From JALOLV01 sp046295175 (lineage in GTDB: Bacteria > Bacteroidota > Bacteroidia > Cytophagales > Spirosomataceae), in assembly GCA_046295175.1 (NCBI GenBank), contig JBKBNY010000006.1:288407-352406 (forward strand): 64,000 nucleotides of DNA, read 5' to 3'. Both the position numbers and the translations under genes were made by a program. Each line of letters begins with the position of its first letter. Positions within the stretch are counted from its first letter, which is position 1. The notes under the pieces were generated by a model. The model worked only from the letters and a program-made list of their open reading frames with translations, was not told the origin of the DNA and ran no database searches. This document shows, in pieces, positions 16,618 through 25,966 of the stretch.

Positions 16618-18980
16618 TATCTTTTTTCCTTCTCATAGTCTCAATTACAAATCAAGTAATTGCTCAACAAAAAGATTGCAACTGCTTTGTTCACGGTGAA
16701 GTCATCGACACCGAAACCAAACAACCCATTGCTGGAGCAATCGTATTAATCAAAGAAAATAATAAAGGAACTACCACCGATTCAAAGGGGCATTACCATA
16801 TAGATAAACTGTGTCATGGCAAATACACGGTTATTAGTCGAATTGTGGGTTATAAAGAAAAATATTTTACGATTGACCTCAACCATAACCAAGAACACGA
16901 GCAAGATTTCAGTCTAAAAGAAGACGATTTGCATTTGGACCATATCGAAATCAGAGCCGAAAAAATTGAAAATCAAACACAATCGAAACGGGTTTTGGAT
17001 GGACAAATGCTTGACCAAACCCGTGGCGAATCGCTGGGTGAATCGCTTAAACAAATTTCGGGAGTAACAACATTACAAACTGGAAGTTCAATAGCTAAAC
17101 CTGTGATTCATGGAATGCACTCAAATCGTGTTTTGATAATGAATAATGGGGTTCGGCAAGAAGGACAACAATGGGGAAGCGAACACGCTCCTGAAATTGA
17201 CCCCTTCGTGGCTAAAAAAGTGACCGTTGTGCGTGGAGCAAGTGGTGTTAGGTACGGTTCTGATGCGATTGCAGGTGTGGTGCTGGTAGAGCCTCAAAAT
17301 TTACCCGATTCTGCTAAAATTACGGGAGAAGTTAATTCGGTTTTTTTCACAAACGGAAGACAAGGAGTCGTTTCGGCGATTTTGCAAGGAGGGTTTAATA
17401 AAATTGAAGGTTTAGGGTGGAGGGTTCAAGGAACAATAAAAAGAGGTGGAGATATTTCAACTCCCAACTACCGACTCATCAATACGGGAATTGCAGAACA
17501 AAACTTTTCGATTGCAACGGGCTATCGAATCAAAAGATTTAACAGTGAAGTATTTTTTAGTCAATTTAATTCCAAAATTGGCATTTTTGCAGGTTCTCAC
17601 ATCGGCAGTATCACTGACTTGACCGATGCCATCAAACGAGGTTCGCCATTAGAGATTTACACACCCGATAAGTTTTCATATAAAATCGACCGCCCTTATC
17701 AAGATATTCAGCACAATTTACTCAAATTAAAATCGCAGTATTCGTTTGCAAATGGACATAAATTGAGCCTGACACTTGGTAGGCAATATAATTTTAGAAA
17801 GGAAATTGATGTTTTGCGTGGCGATAGAAACCTTGCTCAAACTTTTTTATTGACTACCTACACTGGCGAGTTGCTTTTTGAGCATAGGCCAATTTTTAAA
17901 ATAATCAACGGCACATTAGGTTCTTCGGCAATTTATCAACAAAATATTTCTACTGGGAGCAATATCGAAGCCCCACGAAGCTCGACAGTATTGATACCAA
18001 ATTTTAGAAATTTGAGCGGAGGACTTTTCTTAATTGAGAGATTTGTCAAAGAAAAATACCAGATTGAAGGCGGATTGAGATATGATTTTAGGGATTTAAA
18101 CACATTTTATATTCCAAGAGGACAACAGCAAACCGCAACCAAAAACGTACAAAATCAGAATTTCTCGGGTACATTTGGCGTAACCTACAATATTAATTCA
18201 AGACTCAATGCAATTCTAAATATTGCATCGGCGTGGCGAGCCCCAACAGTCAATGAATTGTTTAGCGATGGCGTTCATCACGGAGCGGCAAGTTTCGAGA
18301 AAGGCAATCCTAATCTGAATCCAGAAGTAGCCACAAATAGCTCATTTACAATCAATTATAACTCACAAAATCTTGAAACGGAATTACATTTTTATTATAA
18401 TTCAATCAAAGATTTTATTTTTCTAAGTCCTACGGGTAGGCCAATTTTAACGATTCGAGGAGCATTTCCAGAGTTTAATTACACGCAAACCAATGCGACT
18501 TTCAAAGGCTTCGACGTGACAAATAATTGGCAAATTTTAAAAAATCTATCACTCAATTCTAAATTCGCTTACTTAGAAGCCCGAGATATTAAAAACAACC
18601 AATGGTTGATAATGATTCCTGCCAACAGACTCGAAAACAGCCTCAGATTTGAAGTACCAAAATGGAAAAGCAGTTTTGCCATCAGCAACTTATATGTGGC
18701 AAGACAAACAAGAGTACCTACAAAAGTTGTTTTTGATATTCCGCAGAACGAAATCATTTTTAACGAAAACGGTGGAGATTTTGCCCCACCTCCCCCAGCC
18801 TACTCAATTTGGAATATCAATCAAAATTCAAAATTTAGTTTTAATCATCTGAATTTTAATATCAATTTATCAGTGAATAACGTCTTCAATACCCGTTATC
18901 GCGACTACCTCAATCGATTTAGGTATTTTACAGATGAGATGGGAAGAAATTTCGCGATAAAACTCAAAATGGAATTTTAA
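16596..18980 (+). CDS. TonB-dependent receptor, possible metal receptor
   Basis: 794 residues. Signal peptide to about 23. Cys pair in DCNCF followed by a carboxypeptidase-regulatory-like domain (31-118) with His-rich stretches (HNHNQEHEQ, DDLHLDHIEI). Plug domain about 120-240 with HGMHSNRVLIMNNGVRQEGQ and EHAPEIDPF, then a 22-strand-type barrel ending in the canonical aromatic residue (KMEF). His-richness and the palindromic operator hint at metal uptake, but the substrate is not proven. Only this ATG gives a complete signal peptide, and it sits in the loop of the palindrome. Confidence 0.9.
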   Translation: MLANIFKISFFLLIVSITNQVIAQQKDCNCFVHGEVIDTETKQPIAGAIVLIKENNKGTTTDSKGHYHIDKLCHGKYTVISRIVGYKEKYFTIDLNHNQEHEQDFSLKEDDLHLDHIEIRAEKIENQTQSKRVLDGQMLDQTRGESLGESLKQISGVTTLQTGSSIAKPVIHGMHSNRVLIMNNGVRQEGQQWGSEHAPEIDPFVAKKVTVVRGASGVRYGSDAIAGVVLVEPQNLPDSAKITGEVNSVFFTNGRQGVVSAILQGGFNKIEGLGWRVQGTIKRGGDISTPNYRLINTGIAEQNFSIATGYRIKRFNSEVFFSQFNSKIGIFAGSHIGSITDLTDAIKRGSPLEIYTPDKFSYKIDRPYQDIQHNLLKLKSQYSFANGHKLSLTLGRQYNFRKEIDVLRGDRNLAQTFLLTTYTGELLFEHRPIFKIINGTLGSSAIYQQNISTGSNIEAPRSSTVLIPNFRNLSGGLFLIERFVKEKYQIEGGLRYDFRDLNTFYIPRGQQQTATKNVQNQNFSGTFGVTYNINSRLNAILNIASAWRAPTVNELFSDGVHHGAASFEKGNPNLNPEVATNSSFTINYNSQNLETELHFYYNSIKDFIFLSPTGRPILTIRGAFPEFNYTQTNATFKGFDVTNNWQILKNLSLNSKFAYLEARDIKNNQWLIMIPANRLENSLRFEVPKWKSSFAISNLYVARQTRVPTKVVFDIPQNEIIFNENGGDFAPPPPAYSIWNINQNSKFSFNHLNFNINLSVNNVFNTRYRDYLNRFRYFTDEMGRNFAIKLKMEF

Positions 18981-19041
18981 AATTCTGCGAGTTTCATTGA
19001 TAATTTTGGATATTTGTAAATCATCTATTCAAACATTTATC

Positions 19042-20691
19042 ATGAAAACAAAAAACTTACTGTCAATTCTCTTGGCAGCCACTATTCTTTTTTCAAGTTT
19101 TTCTCCTCAAAAAGCAGTTCGCAAAGCAGATGTGATTATCTACGGCGGTACATCAGCCGCGATTATTGCAGCTGTTCAGGTCAAAAAAATGGGTAAATCG
19201 GTTATCGTGGTTTCGCCCGATAAACACCTCGGAGGGCTTTCTTCGGGTGGTTTAGGATTTACCGATACCGGAAACAAAGAGGTAATTGGGGGGCTTTCAA
19301 GAGATTTTTATCATCGGCTATACCTGCATTATCAAGAAAAAGAATCTTGGAAATGGCAGAAAAGAGAAGAGTATGGTAATAAAGGTCAAGGAACGCCCGC
19401 ACTCGACGGAGCAAACCGAACAATGTGGATTTTTGAACCGCATGCGGCAGAGCAAGTCTTTGAAGATTATGTCAAAGAAAATAATCTGATAGTTTATCGT
19501 GATGAATGGCTCGACCGTTCGCAAAAAGGAATAATCAAAAAAAATGGTGGAATAAGGTCAATCAAAACATTAAGTGGCAATACCTACGAAGGCAAAATGT
19601 TTATTGATGCAACTTACGAAAGCGATTTAATGGCATTGGCTGGAGTGAGCTATCATGTAGGACGTGAAGCAAATAGTGTTTATGGCGAAAAATGGAATGG
19701 TGTTCAAACAGAAGTATTTCAGCACGGACATCATTTTAAGGCAAAGATTAGTCCGTATAAAATTGAAAATGACCCCAAAAGTGGACTTTTACCAGAAGTT
19801 TCATCCGAACCACCTGGTGCGTATGGTTCGGGAGATAAACAGATTCAGGCCTATTGTTTTAGAATGTGTTTGAGCAATCATCCCGAAAACCGAATTCCGT
19901 TTCCGAAACCCGTAGGTTATGACCCAAATCGTTATGAATTATACGCAAGAGTCTTTGCTGCGGGTTGGCGAGAAACCTTCGATAAATTTGACCCAATTCC
20001 AAACCGTAAAACAGATACTAATAATCATGGGCCATTTAGTACCGATTACATTGGCAAAAATTATGATTATCCAGAAGCGTCGTATGAACGCCGCAAAGAA
20101 ATCATCAAAGACCACGAATTATACCAAAAAGGTTTGATGTATTTCTTACAAAATGACCCACGTGTGCCAGCCGATGTGCAAACCAAAATGAAAGAATGGG
20201 GTTTGCCAAAGGATGAATTTGTTGATAATGGCAACTGGCCACACCAACTTTACATCCGCGAAGCAAGAAGGATGATTGGAGAATTCGTAATGAAAGAGGC
20301 CGATGCCCTTGGCAAAACCAAAGTTCCGAATTCGGTGGGAATGGGTTCGTATTCGTTAGACTCGCATAATACTCAACGCTACGTAAAACCCGATGGATTT
20401 GTACAGAATGAAGGCGATATTGGAGTACATCCAGATAAACCATATTCGATTGCTTACGGTGCTATCTTACCCAAAGAAAAGGAATGCAATAACTTGCTCG
20501 TACCAGTTTGTGTATCGAGTTCGCATATTGCCTATGGGTCGATAAGAATGGAGCCCGTTTTTATGATTTTGGGGCAATCGGCGGCGGCAGCGGCGGTTTT
20601 AGCGATTGAAAATAAAGTTTCTCCGCAAAAATTACCTTATGAGAAACTGAAAGAAGTGCTATTAAAAGAAAAACAGAGATTGGAGTTATAA
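19042..20691 (+). CDS. Exported FAD-dependent oxidoreductase (PF12831 type)
   Basis: 549 residues. N-terminal signal peptide (MKTKNLLSILLAATILFSSF) and then an FAD-binding Rossmann fold with IIYGGTSAAIIAA (33-43) and HLGGLSSGGLGFTD. The C-terminus carries the second FAD contact (RMEPVFMILGQSAAAAAVLA). This family includes enzymes annotated loosely as xanthan-lyase-like; the reaction is not established. Start ATG 19042 was taken because it opens the signal peptide; the upstream extension is an intergenic read-through. Ends in a bidirectional terminator. Confidence 0.85.
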   Translation: MKTKNLLSILLAATILFSSFSPQKAVRKADVIIYGGTSAAIIAAVQVKKMGKSVIVVSPDKHLGGLSSGGLGFTDTGNKEVIGGLSRDFYHRLYLHYQEKESWKWQKREEYGNKGQGTPALDGANRTMWIFEPHAAEQVFEDYVKENNLIVYRDEWLDRSQKGIIKKNGGIRSIKTLSGNTYEGKMFIDATYESDLMALAGVSYHVGREANSVYGEKWNGVQTEVFQHGHHFKAKISPYKIENDPKSGLLPEVSSEPPGAYGSGDKQIQAYCFRMCLSNHPENRIPFPKPVGYDPNRYELYARVFAAGWRETFDKFDPIPNRKTDTNNHGPFSTDYIGKNYDYPEASYERRKEIIKDHELYQKGLMYFLQNDPRVPADVQTKMKEWGLPKDEFVDNGNWPHQLYIREARRMIGEFVMKEADALGKTKVPNSVGMGSYSLDSHNTQRYVKPDGFVQNEGDIGVHPDKPYSIAYGAILPKEKECNNLLVPVCVSSSHIAYGSIRMEPVFMILGQSAAAAAVLAIENKVSPQKLPYEKLKEVLLKEKQRLEL

Positions 20692-20720
20692 AAAAGGCGA
20701 GTCTATCAACTCGCCTTTTT
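20691..20720. terminator. Bidirectional terminator between FAD enzyme and der
   Basis: 12-bp perfect stem (20691-20702 with 20709-20720), 6-nt loop, A-tract and T-tract on both sides. Confidence 0.93.
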
Positions 20721-20724
20721 CTGA

Positions 20725-22044
20725 TTATTTCTTTCTAAAAAATACCGTTATCGGGGTTCCTTCAAAATCGAAATGCTCTCTTAACTGATTCTGTAAAAAT
20801 CGCTCGTACGGTTCTTTGATGTACTGCGGAAGGTTACAGAAAAACGCAAACGTTGGCGATTTTGCAGGGAATTGTGTAATATATTTGATTTTTATCTGCT
20901 TACCTTTGAGTGCTGGTGGTGGAGTGCGTTCGATGATTGGCAACATCACTTCGTTGAGTTTTGAAGTTGCAATCTGCTTCGTTTTATTTTCATACACCTC
21001 CATTGCCTTCTCAATTACCTGAAAAATACGTTGTTTCTCAACTACCGAAGCAAAAATGATTGGCATGTAGTCCATTGGAGCAAGGCGTGATAAAATCTCT
21101 TTACGCATTCTGTCGGCAGTCATGGTATCTTTTTCGACCAAATCCCACTTATTAACCATAATCACAATCCCTTTTTTTGAATTATGAGCATGGGCAATGA
21201 TATGCACATCTTGGGCCTCAAGACCTCTCGAAGCATCAAGCAAAATTACACATACATCAGAGTCTTCGAGGGCTTTTATCGAACGTAAAACCGAATAAAA
21301 CTCGATACTATCACCACTTTTACGCACACTCGATTGTTTACGAATACCAGCGGTATCAGTCAAAATGAAATCTTTACCAAATAATTTGTAGTGTGTATCA
21401 ATGGCATCACGAGTAGTACCCGCAATATCGGTCACGATGCTACGCTCACGGCCAGTCAAAACATTCAAAAACGAAGATTTACCCACATTCGGGCGGCCTA
21501 AAATCGCGATGCGAGGTGTACCTTCGTTCGGGTTTTCGATACCGTCTTCTTTAAAATGTTTGATTACTACATCTAATAAATCTCCAGTACCTGAGCCATC
21601 TGTTGCCGAAATCGCAAAAACTTCGCCATCCATTCCTAACTCATAAAACTCCATTGCCGTATTTCGGCGGTCTTCGGTTTCGGCTTTATTAGCCACCAAA
21701 ATGATAGGTTTCTTGGATTTACGCAGGATATTCGCAAAATCTTTATCTAAATCGGTCAAGCCTGTGTAGGTATCAACCATAAATAAAATTACAGTTGCCT
21801 CTTCGATTGCCAATTCAACTTGCTCACGAATCGCTCCTTCAAATGTATCCTCTGAACCAACGACATATCCGCCAGTGTCGATAACCGTAAAATATTTATC
21901 TAACCAGTACGCATGACCATAGTGGCGGTCGCGGGTAACACCCGGCATATCATCTGTGATTGCCACTCGGCTCTCAATTAATCTATTAAAAAATGTTGAT
22001 TTACCAACGTTTGGCCGACCAACTATTGCTACAATGTTTGCCAT
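20725..22044 (-). CDS. der: Ribosome-biogenesis GTPase Der (EngA)
   Basis: 439 residues, the full family length. Two tandem GTPase domains with G1 motifs GRPNVGKS at 9-16 and 183-190, DTGG and DTAG G3 motifs, and NKAE and NKWD G4 motifs, then the C-terminal KH-like domain (QIKIKYITQFPAKSPTF). Essential GTPase for 50S ribosome maturation. Single gene, reading convergent to the FAD enzyme. Upstream lies the terminator block of the next minus-strand gene, so it has its own promoter. Confidence 0.98.
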   Translation of the reverse strand: MANIVAIVGRPNVGKSTFFNRLIESRVAITDDMPGVTRDRHYGHAYWLDKYFTVIDTGGYVVGSEDTFEGAIREQVELAIEEATVILFMVDTYTGLTDLDKDFANILRKSKKPIILVANKAETEDRRNTAMEFYELGMDGEVFAISATDGSGTGDLLDVVIKHFKEDGIENPNEGTPRIAILGRPNVGKSSFLNVLTGRERSIVTDIAGTTRDAIDTHYKLFGKDFILTDTAGIRKQSSVRKSGDSIEFYSVLRSIKALEDSDVCVILLDASRGLEAQDVHIIAHAHNSKKGIVIMVNKWDLVEKDTMTADRMRKEILSRLAPMDYMPIIFASVVEKQRIFQVIEKAMEVYENKTKQIATSKLNEVMLPIIERTPPPALKGKQIKIKYITQFPAKSPTFAFFCNLPQYIKEPYERFLQNQLREHFDFEGTPITVFFRKK

Positions 22045-22213
22045 TTACTATTAAAGATTGTTTGAGCGAGAATTTTCGCTCCTATGTGAGCTTAGAAAAA
22101 TTGTATCTAAGCAAAAAGTTTGCAAAGGTACGGATTTTTATGCCATTTTTGAAATGTTTCTTAATAATTAGCTGATTGTTAGCCAGTTAAGCTCACATTC
22201 TGACAACAAAAAA

Positions 22214-22234
22214 GCCCTCGTTCAGATTGAGGGC
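22214..22234 (-). terminator. Rho-independent terminator downstream of receptor gene
   Basis: GCCCTC/GAGGGC stem (22214-22219 with 22229-22234). On the minus strand it is followed by a U-tract from the A-run at 22207-22213. Second of two hairpins after the receptor stop. Confidence 0.85.
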
Positions 22235-22244
22235 ATTCAATATA

Positions 22245-22293
22245 AACACTGACAGGGTTAAATCATTTATCGTTTTGAAACCCTGTCAGTGTT
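22245..22293 (-). terminator. CTGACAGG-type inverted repeat after receptor gene
   Basis: Perfect 15-bp arms (22245-22259 and 22279-22293) around 19 nt. The core CACTGACAGGGTT resembles the palindrome at 1742-1779. Lies 11 nt past the receptor stop. Confidence 0.75.
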
Positions 22294-22304
22294 ATCTAAA
22301 TATT

Positions 22305-24884
22305 TTACAATCCAAAATCAAAAACGGCTCCAGTATAAACCATTCTGGTTATTGGTGCCGAACCATAAACATAAACCGCATTTGCGTTGGTTAAGTTCGT
22401 TCCGCCGAGTTTAAATGTGGTTTTTATTGATTTTACTGCGTAATTTAGTTGTGCATCGAGTGTACCAAAGGCATTGATTTGCCCTTCATCAAATGGCATA
22501 AAATAGTTGTAGGTGCTATTCCAACGATAATTTATTGAATAATTTAAGTTCTTGATAATCAACCCATTAGAACCGACATTAAACTTATGTTTTGGAGTGT
22601 TCCAACCTGCAATGAGGTCTTTCACCTCCGAGATATTTGCCCAAGTGTAATTAAAATATGGTCTTACATAACGGTTTCTAAAGTATTCGGCACTAAAAAC
22701 CAAGCCTTGCGTAGTTACGGTTTTGTCGAAATTAGCCCAAGTTTGCAAGAATCTTCCACGGGTGCGGTCGGTTGCAGGTTTTGCCCAATCACCCGTTTTG
22801 GTGGCAAAATCTCCCGTTGGCAGAATCCCATCTTCTCGACCTTGCAGACGAACGATTCCAATAAAATCATCATAATTGCTACGATAATAACTCAAATCGA
22901 CCGAAAGATAATCTACCGGATAACCTTTGTAGCCAATCTCCCAAGTTCCCATTTTTTCGGTAGTGAGTGGTTTTACTTCGATTGGTGCAGTACCCGCTGC
23001 ATTGAGTCCTTTAAATCCACCATTTACATTCCCAATTAATAAAACCGAACCGTAATCTAAATAAATAAATTGGTCTAATTGGGCGGGTTGACGATACGCT
23101 GTTGCGTAGTTGAGCCTAAAAGCGTGTTTATCTTTAATATTATAAACCGCCGAAACGCGTGGAGAAAATCTTGTGCCGAAATTCCTAAAATTATCTACTC
23201 GACCTGCAGCAGAAAGAATCAATTTGTCAGAATCAAAATCAATCGTTTGCTGAATCAATCCATAAACTCCAGCTTCGTTGTTTTTGATGCTTTCACGTTT
23301 TTCGGTATTTAGTGGAGAATAGTTCCCATCCGAAAACAATGTACCTGCCGATTTTAATAAATAATTACGGTATGAACCGCCCAAAACTAACTTGGTATTT
23401 TTGATTTCCCAGTTTCGTTGGGCAGAAAAATCATTGTAACGAGCCGTATTTGCAAAAGCTGCACCTTTGACGAGTGTTCCATTCAAGCTGATTCCATCGC
23501 CTACGCCATTGGCAACTTTTTCACGTAATTGATTAAATAAAGCACTACCAACTGGAATTTGGAGTCCTTTTGTAAGATTAAAAGCCGTTTGAGCAGCTTG
23601 TTCGGGAGTTTGTCCACCCTGTATGGTTGGTACAGTGAATGGCGTAGAACCGCCATTGAAATCGGGTTGTAAAACGCCATTTATTGCGTTTCCACCCGTT
23701 CCTCGGGCCAAATTATAGATTTGTTGCCAAGCCGAAAAATAATTATTGGCAAAAGTCGAAGTCGGCACGTTTGCATTGATTCGGGCATTTTGCATCGCAT
23801 TTCCAACCGCACCGAGTTCGTAGGCGTTGCCACCGTAATCGAACATCGAGTACGCACGCACAAACCATTTATCCGACTTAATCTCAAATTTGTGCAAATC
23901 ATATTTCATATTTCGCCAATGGAAACGGCTCGTACTTTGAAAAATACCATTCCCTGCCGAAAAACGATACTCGTAAGCAGCGGTGATTTTGTCATTAATT
24001 TGGTAATGCAAAGAAGGATTCAACCTCAAACTTCCTGCTTTCAGATTATTCCCAAATAATCCAAATTGGTCAGTAGCTGAGTTTGCCCAAAGCACATCTT
24101 TTTCAGCGTATCCTGGCATATAAACACGTTTTGAACCATCAACGGTCGTAATCGCTCGGCCTGCGTCACCGTAAAAATTCAGTCGATTCCAACCATAAGC
24201 CGAACCAAAAGCATTATTAGCAGCATCGGAACCCGCCAAACCGCCTTCGGTGAGTGGTTTAATGGCTGCATCCGAATCTCCGATAAATTCATCAGCTTCG
24301 GTATAATTTGTATTTAGTTTAAATGCAAATCGTTTTCCGAACACGGTGGCAAAGCGGAGTTGAGCATCGAAAAGATTACGGCTACCCGATTTTAAAGAAA
24401 CAGTCAAACCTTGAGTTTTGAATGGATTTTTGGAGGTTTGCATAATCACGCCATTGAACGCCCCAGACCCATACAAAGCCGAATTGGCACCATGAACGAT
24501 TTCTATATCTTGAATATCTAATTCGGGGATTCCCATCCAGTTGCCACCGTAAAGCGAAGAAGTAGGCGACATAAAATCCACGTAATCAGCCAATTGCAAA
24601 ATCCTCTCGGCTTTTGATGAATTAAATCCTCTGGTACTCAAACTCGTAACAAACAAACTCGACTGACTCACATCAATACCTTTGTAACGGGCCAACGAAG
24701 AAATCAGCTCGACAGATGGAGTATTTTGTAGTTCTCGGTAGCTAATTTTACTAACGCTGATTGGTGCGTTTAGCATACTTTCTGAAATTCGAGATGCCGA
24801 AACAGTTACTTCGTTTAGCACTTTTGTGCTATCTTGTGCAAACCCTCCAAGGCAAATCAAACTTAGTAAAAGTGTTTTTTTCAT
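22305..24884 (-). CDS. TonB-dependent receptor (CirA/BtuB-like, no regulatory domain)
   Basis: 859 residues. Signal peptide ending GGFAQ, short lead, TonB-box-like EVTVSASR, plug domain at about 24-140 (PSVELISSLARYKGIDVSQSS, VHGANSALYGSGAFNGVI) and a large barrel ending ...VFDFGL. There is no carboxypeptidase-like N-terminal domain, unlike the other two receptors here. The substrate is unknown. A LytTR regulator with degenerate receiver lies 60 nt upstream on the same strand, suggesting co-transcription or local control. Followed by two hairpin terminators. Confidence 0.9.
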   Translation of the reverse strand: MKKTLLLSLICLGGFAQDSTKVLNEVTVSASRISESMLNAPISVSKISYRELQNTPSVELISSLARYKGIDVSQSSLFVTSLSTRGFNSSKAERILQLADYVDFMSPTSSLYGGNWMGIPELDIQDIEIVHGANSALYGSGAFNGVIMQTSKNPFKTQGLTVSLKSGSRNLFDAQLRFATVFGKRFAFKLNTNYTEADEFIGDSDAAIKPLTEGGLAGSDAANNAFGSAYGWNRLNFYGDAGRAITTVDGSKRVYMPGYAEKDVLWANSATDQFGLFGNNLKAGSLRLNPSLHYQINDKITAAYEYRFSAGNGIFQSTSRFHWRNMKYDLHKFEIKSDKWFVRAYSMFDYGGNAYELGAVGNAMQNARINANVPTSTFANNYFSAWQQIYNLARGTGGNAINGVLQPDFNGGSTPFTVPTIQGGQTPEQAAQTAFNLTKGLQIPVGSALFNQLREKVANGVGDGISLNGTLVKGAAFANTARYNDFSAQRNWEIKNTKLVLGGSYRNYLLKSAGTLFSDGNYSPLNTEKRESIKNNEAGVYGLIQQTIDFDSDKLILSAAGRVDNFRNFGTRFSPRVSAVYNIKDKHAFRLNYATAYRQPAQLDQFIYLDYGSVLLIGNVNGGFKGLNAAGTAPIEVKPLTTEKMGTWEIGYKGYPVDYLSVDLSYYRSNYDDFIGIVRLQGREDGILPTGDFATKTGDWAKPATDRTRGRFLQTWANFDKTVTTQGLVFSAEYFRNRYVRPYFNYTWANISEVKDLIAGWNTPKHKFNVGSNGLIIKNLNYSINYRWNSTYNYFMPFDEGQINAFGTLDAQLNYAVKSIKTTFKLGGTNLTNANAVYVYGSAPITRMVYTGAVFDFGL

Positions 24885-24944
24885 TAATTCTTGGTTTTGT
24901 TCTGATAATGTATAACCCTGAAAGGGGTGATTTAAAAGCTAACT

Positions 24945-25673
24945 TTACTGCTCAATCCAAGCCTTAAACTGAGCAGCATTTTCTTGGCTAATACTGACTT
25001 CGGCTTTGGATAGGTGCAAAAGTTCAATCGCAATTTTCCCTTTAAATGATGGCCTAAAACTCTTAATGGCATTGATATGAACGATAAATTTACGATTTAC
25101 CCGAAAGAAAAATCGTGAGGGCAATTCAAATTCTAATTCAGACAGGCTTTTCTCAATTATGTACCTCTCTCCTGACTTATCAATCAAAAAAACAACCCTC
25201 GATTCGGTATAAATAAAAGCGACTTCGTGAATTGAGAGAATGTAAAAATTGGTTCCTTTTTTGCCAATCATTCGGTTTTTTGATTGGTTTTGCCGTGGAT
25301 ATTGAATACTTAAAATCTGATTTTTGAGCATTTCTAATTTGTTCAAAACCCTTAGAATTTCATCTTTCTGAATCGGTTTTCGTAAATAATCAATCGCACC
25401 AAAAGTCATAGCTTGGGACCAATATTTATCATAAGCCGACATTAACACAAACGGAAAAGGGGGTTTAAAATCTTGAAAAACATCAAAAACTAAACCTTCA
25501 TTTGATTCGACACTGAAAATTCCGAATTCAGCCTGAATACCTTTTTCGAGCCATTCTTTTGCTTGTTCAAAAGTCGAAAACCAAACAGTATTTACGGCCG
25601 CAATACTATCAGTTAAAGCCTTTTTAATTAGCAAAGCATTATTTTCATCTGCTTCGATGATTAGAATTGTCAT
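24945..25673 (-). CDS. Atypical LytTR response regulator lacking the phosphoacceptor Asp
   Basis: 242 residues. Receiver-like fold 1-115 followed by LytTR domain (about 140-240: ILSIHEVAFIYTESRVVFL, FFFRVNRKFIVHINAIK). In the receiver the usual phosphoacceptor position reads FGIFSVES, with Ser54 instead of Asp. The acidic pair is E7-A-D9, while Ser79 and Lys99 are retained. It is therefore probably a pseudo-receiver not controlled by ordinary His-Asp phosphotransfer. No kinase gene is adjacent. ATG at 25673 chosen over a TTG four codons upstream. Directly upstream of a TonB receptor gene. Confidence 0.88.
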   Translation of the reverse strand: MTILIIEADENNALLIKKALTDSIAAVNTVWFSTFEQAKEWLEKGIQAEFGIFSVESNEGLVFDVFQDFKPPFPFVLMSAYDKYWSQAMTFGAIDYLRKPIQKDEILRVLNKLEMLKNQILSIQYPRQNQSKNRMIGKKGTNFYILSIHEVAFIYTESRVVFLIDKSGERYIIEKSLSELEFELPSRFFFRVNRKFIVHINAIKSFRPSFKGKIAIELLHLSKAEVSISQENAAQFKAWIEQ

Positions 25674-25895
25674 TTTCGGTGTCAAATTTTCCGCTTTCGT
25701 GCATCAATTGTCTGACTTGGCGAAAAAAAATTTGCGTTACAAAATTATGGAGAAGATATTAAATAGAGTTCAGTTTTATGCTTTAGGCAATTTTGGATTC
25801 ATTAATTCGATACAAAATTAAGTAAATTGGCTTAATTCTTCATCAATTCACTGCTTTTGTCATCTGCAAGATATTTAACTCTTTTAAATTTGGTT

Positions 25896-25903
25896 TATCT
25901 TTG
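25896..25903 (+). promoter_or_regulatory. Probable -7 promoter box of coaBC
   Basis: TATCTTTG matches the Bacteroidota -7 pattern TAnnTTTG exactly, 63 nt upstream of the coaBC ATG. No clear TTTG -33 box at the usual spacing. Confidence 0.5.
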
Positions 25904-25918
25904 CTCAAATCTCACTCG

Positions 25919-25936
25919 GTCGGACGGTAGTCAGAC
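25919..25936 (+). repeat. REP palindrome upstream of coaBC
   Basis: GTCGGACGGTAGTCAGAC, one base different from the copies flanking the RAYT gene 17 kb away. It lies 30 nt upstream of the coaBC start, and inside its mRNA leader if the -7 box is correct. Confidence 0.85.
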
Positions 25937-25966
25937 CATTACTCAATAAATTCTTTAGATTCGTTT

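Larger units (their letters stand above)
25674..25966. other. Divergent intergenic region with promoter box and REP copy
   Basis: 293 bp between the LytTR gene and coaBC. AT-rich, no ORF. Contains the coaBC -7 box and the REP palindrome listed separately. A partial GTCTGAC near 25710 is not a full REP. Confidence 0.6.

Noticed and set aside
25705..25718. GTCTGAC near the LytTR gene as a further REP copy
   Set aside because: Only 7 bases match; the remainder does not fit the 18-nt consensus or fold as its hairpin.
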